From contig CM030945.1 in NCBI GenBank assembly GCA_018136815.1, positions 1,423,299 to 1,455,798 on the forward strand: a stretch of DNA of 32,500 nucleotides. The letters run 5' to 3'. Below the pieces are notes generated by a model that was given only the letters and a program-made list of their open reading frames with translations, had not been told where the DNA came from and did not search any database. How positions within the stretch are numbered: position 1 is the first letter of the stretch; each line of letters begins with the position of its first letter. The position numbers and the translations under genes were made by a program. The DNA comes from Isochrysis galbana (lineage: Eukaryota; Haptophyta; Isochrysidales; Isochrysidaceae). Shown here one piece after another: positions 30,464 through 32,500 of this stretch.

Positions 30464-30904
30464 CAATGGGTAAAACACCCCGAAATCCCTGTCAAAAACG
30501 CCTCAGAAAAAGGGCCCCATCTGGGACTGGGCCTCCTAGACTGGGACAATCACATCAAAGCAATGCAAGCCAAATGGATATTAAATTACCTAGACGCATG
30601 GCAAGCGCATTGGAAGCAAGTGCTAGACGCTTGGTTCAGCCGCACGAACCTGGGGAGAGCAGCGGTCTTATCGACGATCCCCACGAACAAACTCACCGAC
30701 GGGATAACGGGAACAAGCAAACTTCCGGTGTTTTGGAAGCAGGCGCTGATCAACATCCGCAAACTAGAACTCACACCCCTAAAAATGAGTAGGGAGGGAG
30801 TGCTCTCACAACCCATGTGGGGTAGCCCGTCGCACCCGGGCCCTAAGCTAAACCCCACTTGGGCGAAACTATGGAACAAGCTAGAATGGTCGAACAGGCG
30901 ATGA
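30464..30904 (+). pseudogene. LINE retrotransposon fragment, C-terminal to reverse transcriptase
   Basis: An open plus frame encodes QWVKHPEIPVKNASEKGP, then GLGLLDWDNHIKAMQAKWIL, NYLDAWQAHWKQVLDAWF, LPVFWKQALINIRKLELTP and SREGVLSQPMW. This is the connection segment that follows the RT thumb in many non-LTR elements (GGLGLLD-HIKALQAKW ... LP-FW--AL ... SREGVL--P-W). The RT catalytic core (the YxDD motif) is missing upstream, and the frame ends in a stop at 30902. It is therefore 5'-truncated. Sequence from 30905 to about 31280 appears to be the degraded continuation. Confidence 0.8.
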
Positions 30905-31283
30905 CTACAGGCTCATAGGTGGAGGAGGACGAAAATCGGCGAACCAGGACTTGAGCCCAGGGAGAATCCGAATCTGCACGCCTTGCGCGACCATGGCGAA
31001 CATAGAAGGCGGTATATCGCGAAGAAGGCTCGTACTCGTGCCGAAATATTCATGCCAAAAGGCCTGAATACAACAAGGTCCGAGGTAGACACGGAAGACT
31101 ACAACGAATGGACTCAAAAAGTCTATGGCAACAGAGCCACACAAACTGCTAAACCAAACGGGGCGAAAACTAATCACACCTGGACGGACGGCCAGGCGTC
31201 GGCACCAGGGCAACTTAGCAACGCGCAGACATGCGACAGAGGGGTCGGCACAACGAGGGCAGATCTTGTTGGGGAGCTATGAC

Positions 31284-32500
31284 CGGACGTGTATAGCTTA
31301 GCTAGGTGTGACCACGTGTTTGTTGGTATTTGGAGTTTCTCTTCCCACTTGGCCGGTCCCGCGAGGCGCTTGCGCTTGCGGCTTGCTCGCTGGAGGGCCC
31401 TGGTGAGGTGCGTCACTTCGATTGCGTCGAGCGGCGTCTTGCCGTCCAAGGTGTTTTCATCAGCCAGCGGGTATTCGGCGAGTCTCTTGTTGGACTTGTA
31501 CCCTTCTCCCCACCTCGCCGGCGGGGCGGTGTCTAGGTTCGGCGGGGCGTCGGTTCTTTTCCCGATTATTGGTGTGCCAAGGTACGAAAGTTCCGCTTCG
31601 TACCAAATGCCATTGTCCTTCACAAAGTATTCGCCTTCCTGCGGCGTGATGTGAAGTTCGGGGCGCTTCCAGTGCCGCCTCCAGCTCGGGGTCTCGTACG
31701 TTGGCCCGTTCCTGGTAGAGCCACACATAGTACTTCCACAGTTCTCTGCGTATCTCCGCGTCTTCCGCGGTCGTGTGTCTCGTGGCCTCGTCTGGGACGT
31801 TCCAGTCTTTCGTGATGTACAGTTCCGGGATCGCGCTGTTCGAGGTTCGAGATTGAAACTTCCGGAAGAATTCTTTCGTCATTCTTTCTTCGTGTTTAAG
31901 AGAGTCGAAGCTTTCTTTGGTCGTTGGTCTAGATGCTAGATGTTTTGCGGATTGTATCTATTTCGTTGTTGAGTTCGCGCATCCTATCGAGTTTTCTGGC
32001 ATTGGGCTCTCCGTCGTTCAGCTCGATTCCGAGTAGGGCGAGTTCGTCGAGCGCTCTGGCTATCTTTTGGTGTTCATTACCCTGCCTTGTTGCCCATAGG
32101 AGGTACGTTGCTACCGCCCTTTTGGCGCTGCCCCAGGCGTCATCGACGCTTTCTTCTGGGGTCTCCGGGTTGATGTGGCTTTTCCATAGATGTGCCACCA
32201 CCCTTCGGGTGTCTTGCTCGGCGAAAAGCTCGCTGTCTACGCGTATATCGTACGTGCGCCCCGCTTTGTATCCGACCACTTCGAACGTGCCTATGACCGG
32301 TAGGTGGTCCGAGGCGCCTTTCCCCGTGAATGAAGAGTGCCGGGTGTGGGCCTATCGTTTGCCAATTGATGTTGGAACATGTTATGGGTGTGTATATTCT
32401 ATCTATCCGTGTGTGTACGGTTCCCGAGGCCCACCTGGCTGGGAGGGTCGTCCTGGCGCGGTCGCTTCGGCGACAGCGGCGTGTCCATGAGTCCTTCGTC
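31284..32500 (-). pseudogene. LINE retrotransposon fragment: end of AP-endonuclease and pre-RT region, runs off window
   Basis: Read on the minus strand from the window end, HTRIDRIYT (about 32400) and, after a frameshift, GKGASDHLPVIGTFEVV (SDHLPV at 32312-32295) are the closing motifs of an APE-type LINE endonuclease; SDH carries the catalytic His. The linker continues as GYKAGRTYDIRVDSELFAEQ to a stop near 31930. It resumes with MTKEFFRKFQSRTSNSAIPE, LYITKDWNVPDEA and ELWKYYVWLYQERAN, then shifts frame again into a segment with LDAIEVTHLTRALQRASRK and LAGPAKWEEKLQIPTNTW. No RT catalytic motif is reached before similarity stops near 31284. At least two frameshifts and one stop make it non-functional. 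The rest of the element would lie beyond the right edge. Confidence 0.8.

Overview
This window is nuclear DNA from a eukaryote, most likely a GC-rich unicellular alga with a complex (secondary) plastid. A haptophyte is my best guess, inferred from style rather than a marker gene. The genes have short GT-AG introns (82-267 nt) with GTGAGN, GTGCGN or GTAAGT donors. One gene starts with a signal-peptide-like leader followed by an Arg/Ala/Pro-rich transit-like stretch. Gene density is low, and long stretches are microsatellites, homopolymers, miniature inverted-repeat transposons (MITEs) and broken non-LTR retrotransposons. No bacterial operons, CRISPR array, rRNA or tRNA gene was seen.

Layout. 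From 1 to 4.2 kb there are repeats and MITEs plus one orphan signal-peptide ORF (minus strand, 1417-1623). From 4.28 to 6.45 kb is a six-exon gene for a membrane-anchored, probably plastid lipocalin. From 6.6 to 8.7 kb is a nest of mobile DNA: a TA-flanked TIR element, a LINE remnant and a hAT-like MITE inside retroelement coding sequence. Then come three two-exon minus-strand housekeeping genes: TRAPPC4 (9.0-9.5 kb), RNase H2 subunit C (11.2-11.8 kb) and the ubiquitin E2 variant MMS2/UEV1 (13.6-14.2 kb). From 14.2 to 18.5 kb there are low-complexity DNA, tandem repeats, hairpins and a probably broken two-exon gene. A two-exon drug/metabolite-transporter-like gene with a long coiled-coil tail lies at 18.56-20.32 kb. 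LC8 dynein light chain (22.8-23.0 kb) follows a dispersed repeat. Palindrome-rich and minisatellite DNA fills 23.9-25.7 kb. A two-exon gene for a Pro/Gln-rich protein with a compact charged C-terminal module lies at 26.5-28.65 kb. The rest is a ~250 bp (GA)n tract and two oppositely oriented LINE fragments (30.46-32.5 kb).

The genes do not form a pathway. They are dispersed cell-biology genes (vesicle tethering, genome maintenance, ubiquitin signalling, dynein/flagella, transport, plastid). Three observations stand out: the fusion of a multi-pass membrane domain to a lipocalin, two MITEs with intact 8-bp target-site duplications, and a recurrent strand switch of purine-rich to pyrimidine-rich tracts upstream of many start codons. 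All splice structures were derived by eye from frame, splice consensus and family homology; no transcripts were available.
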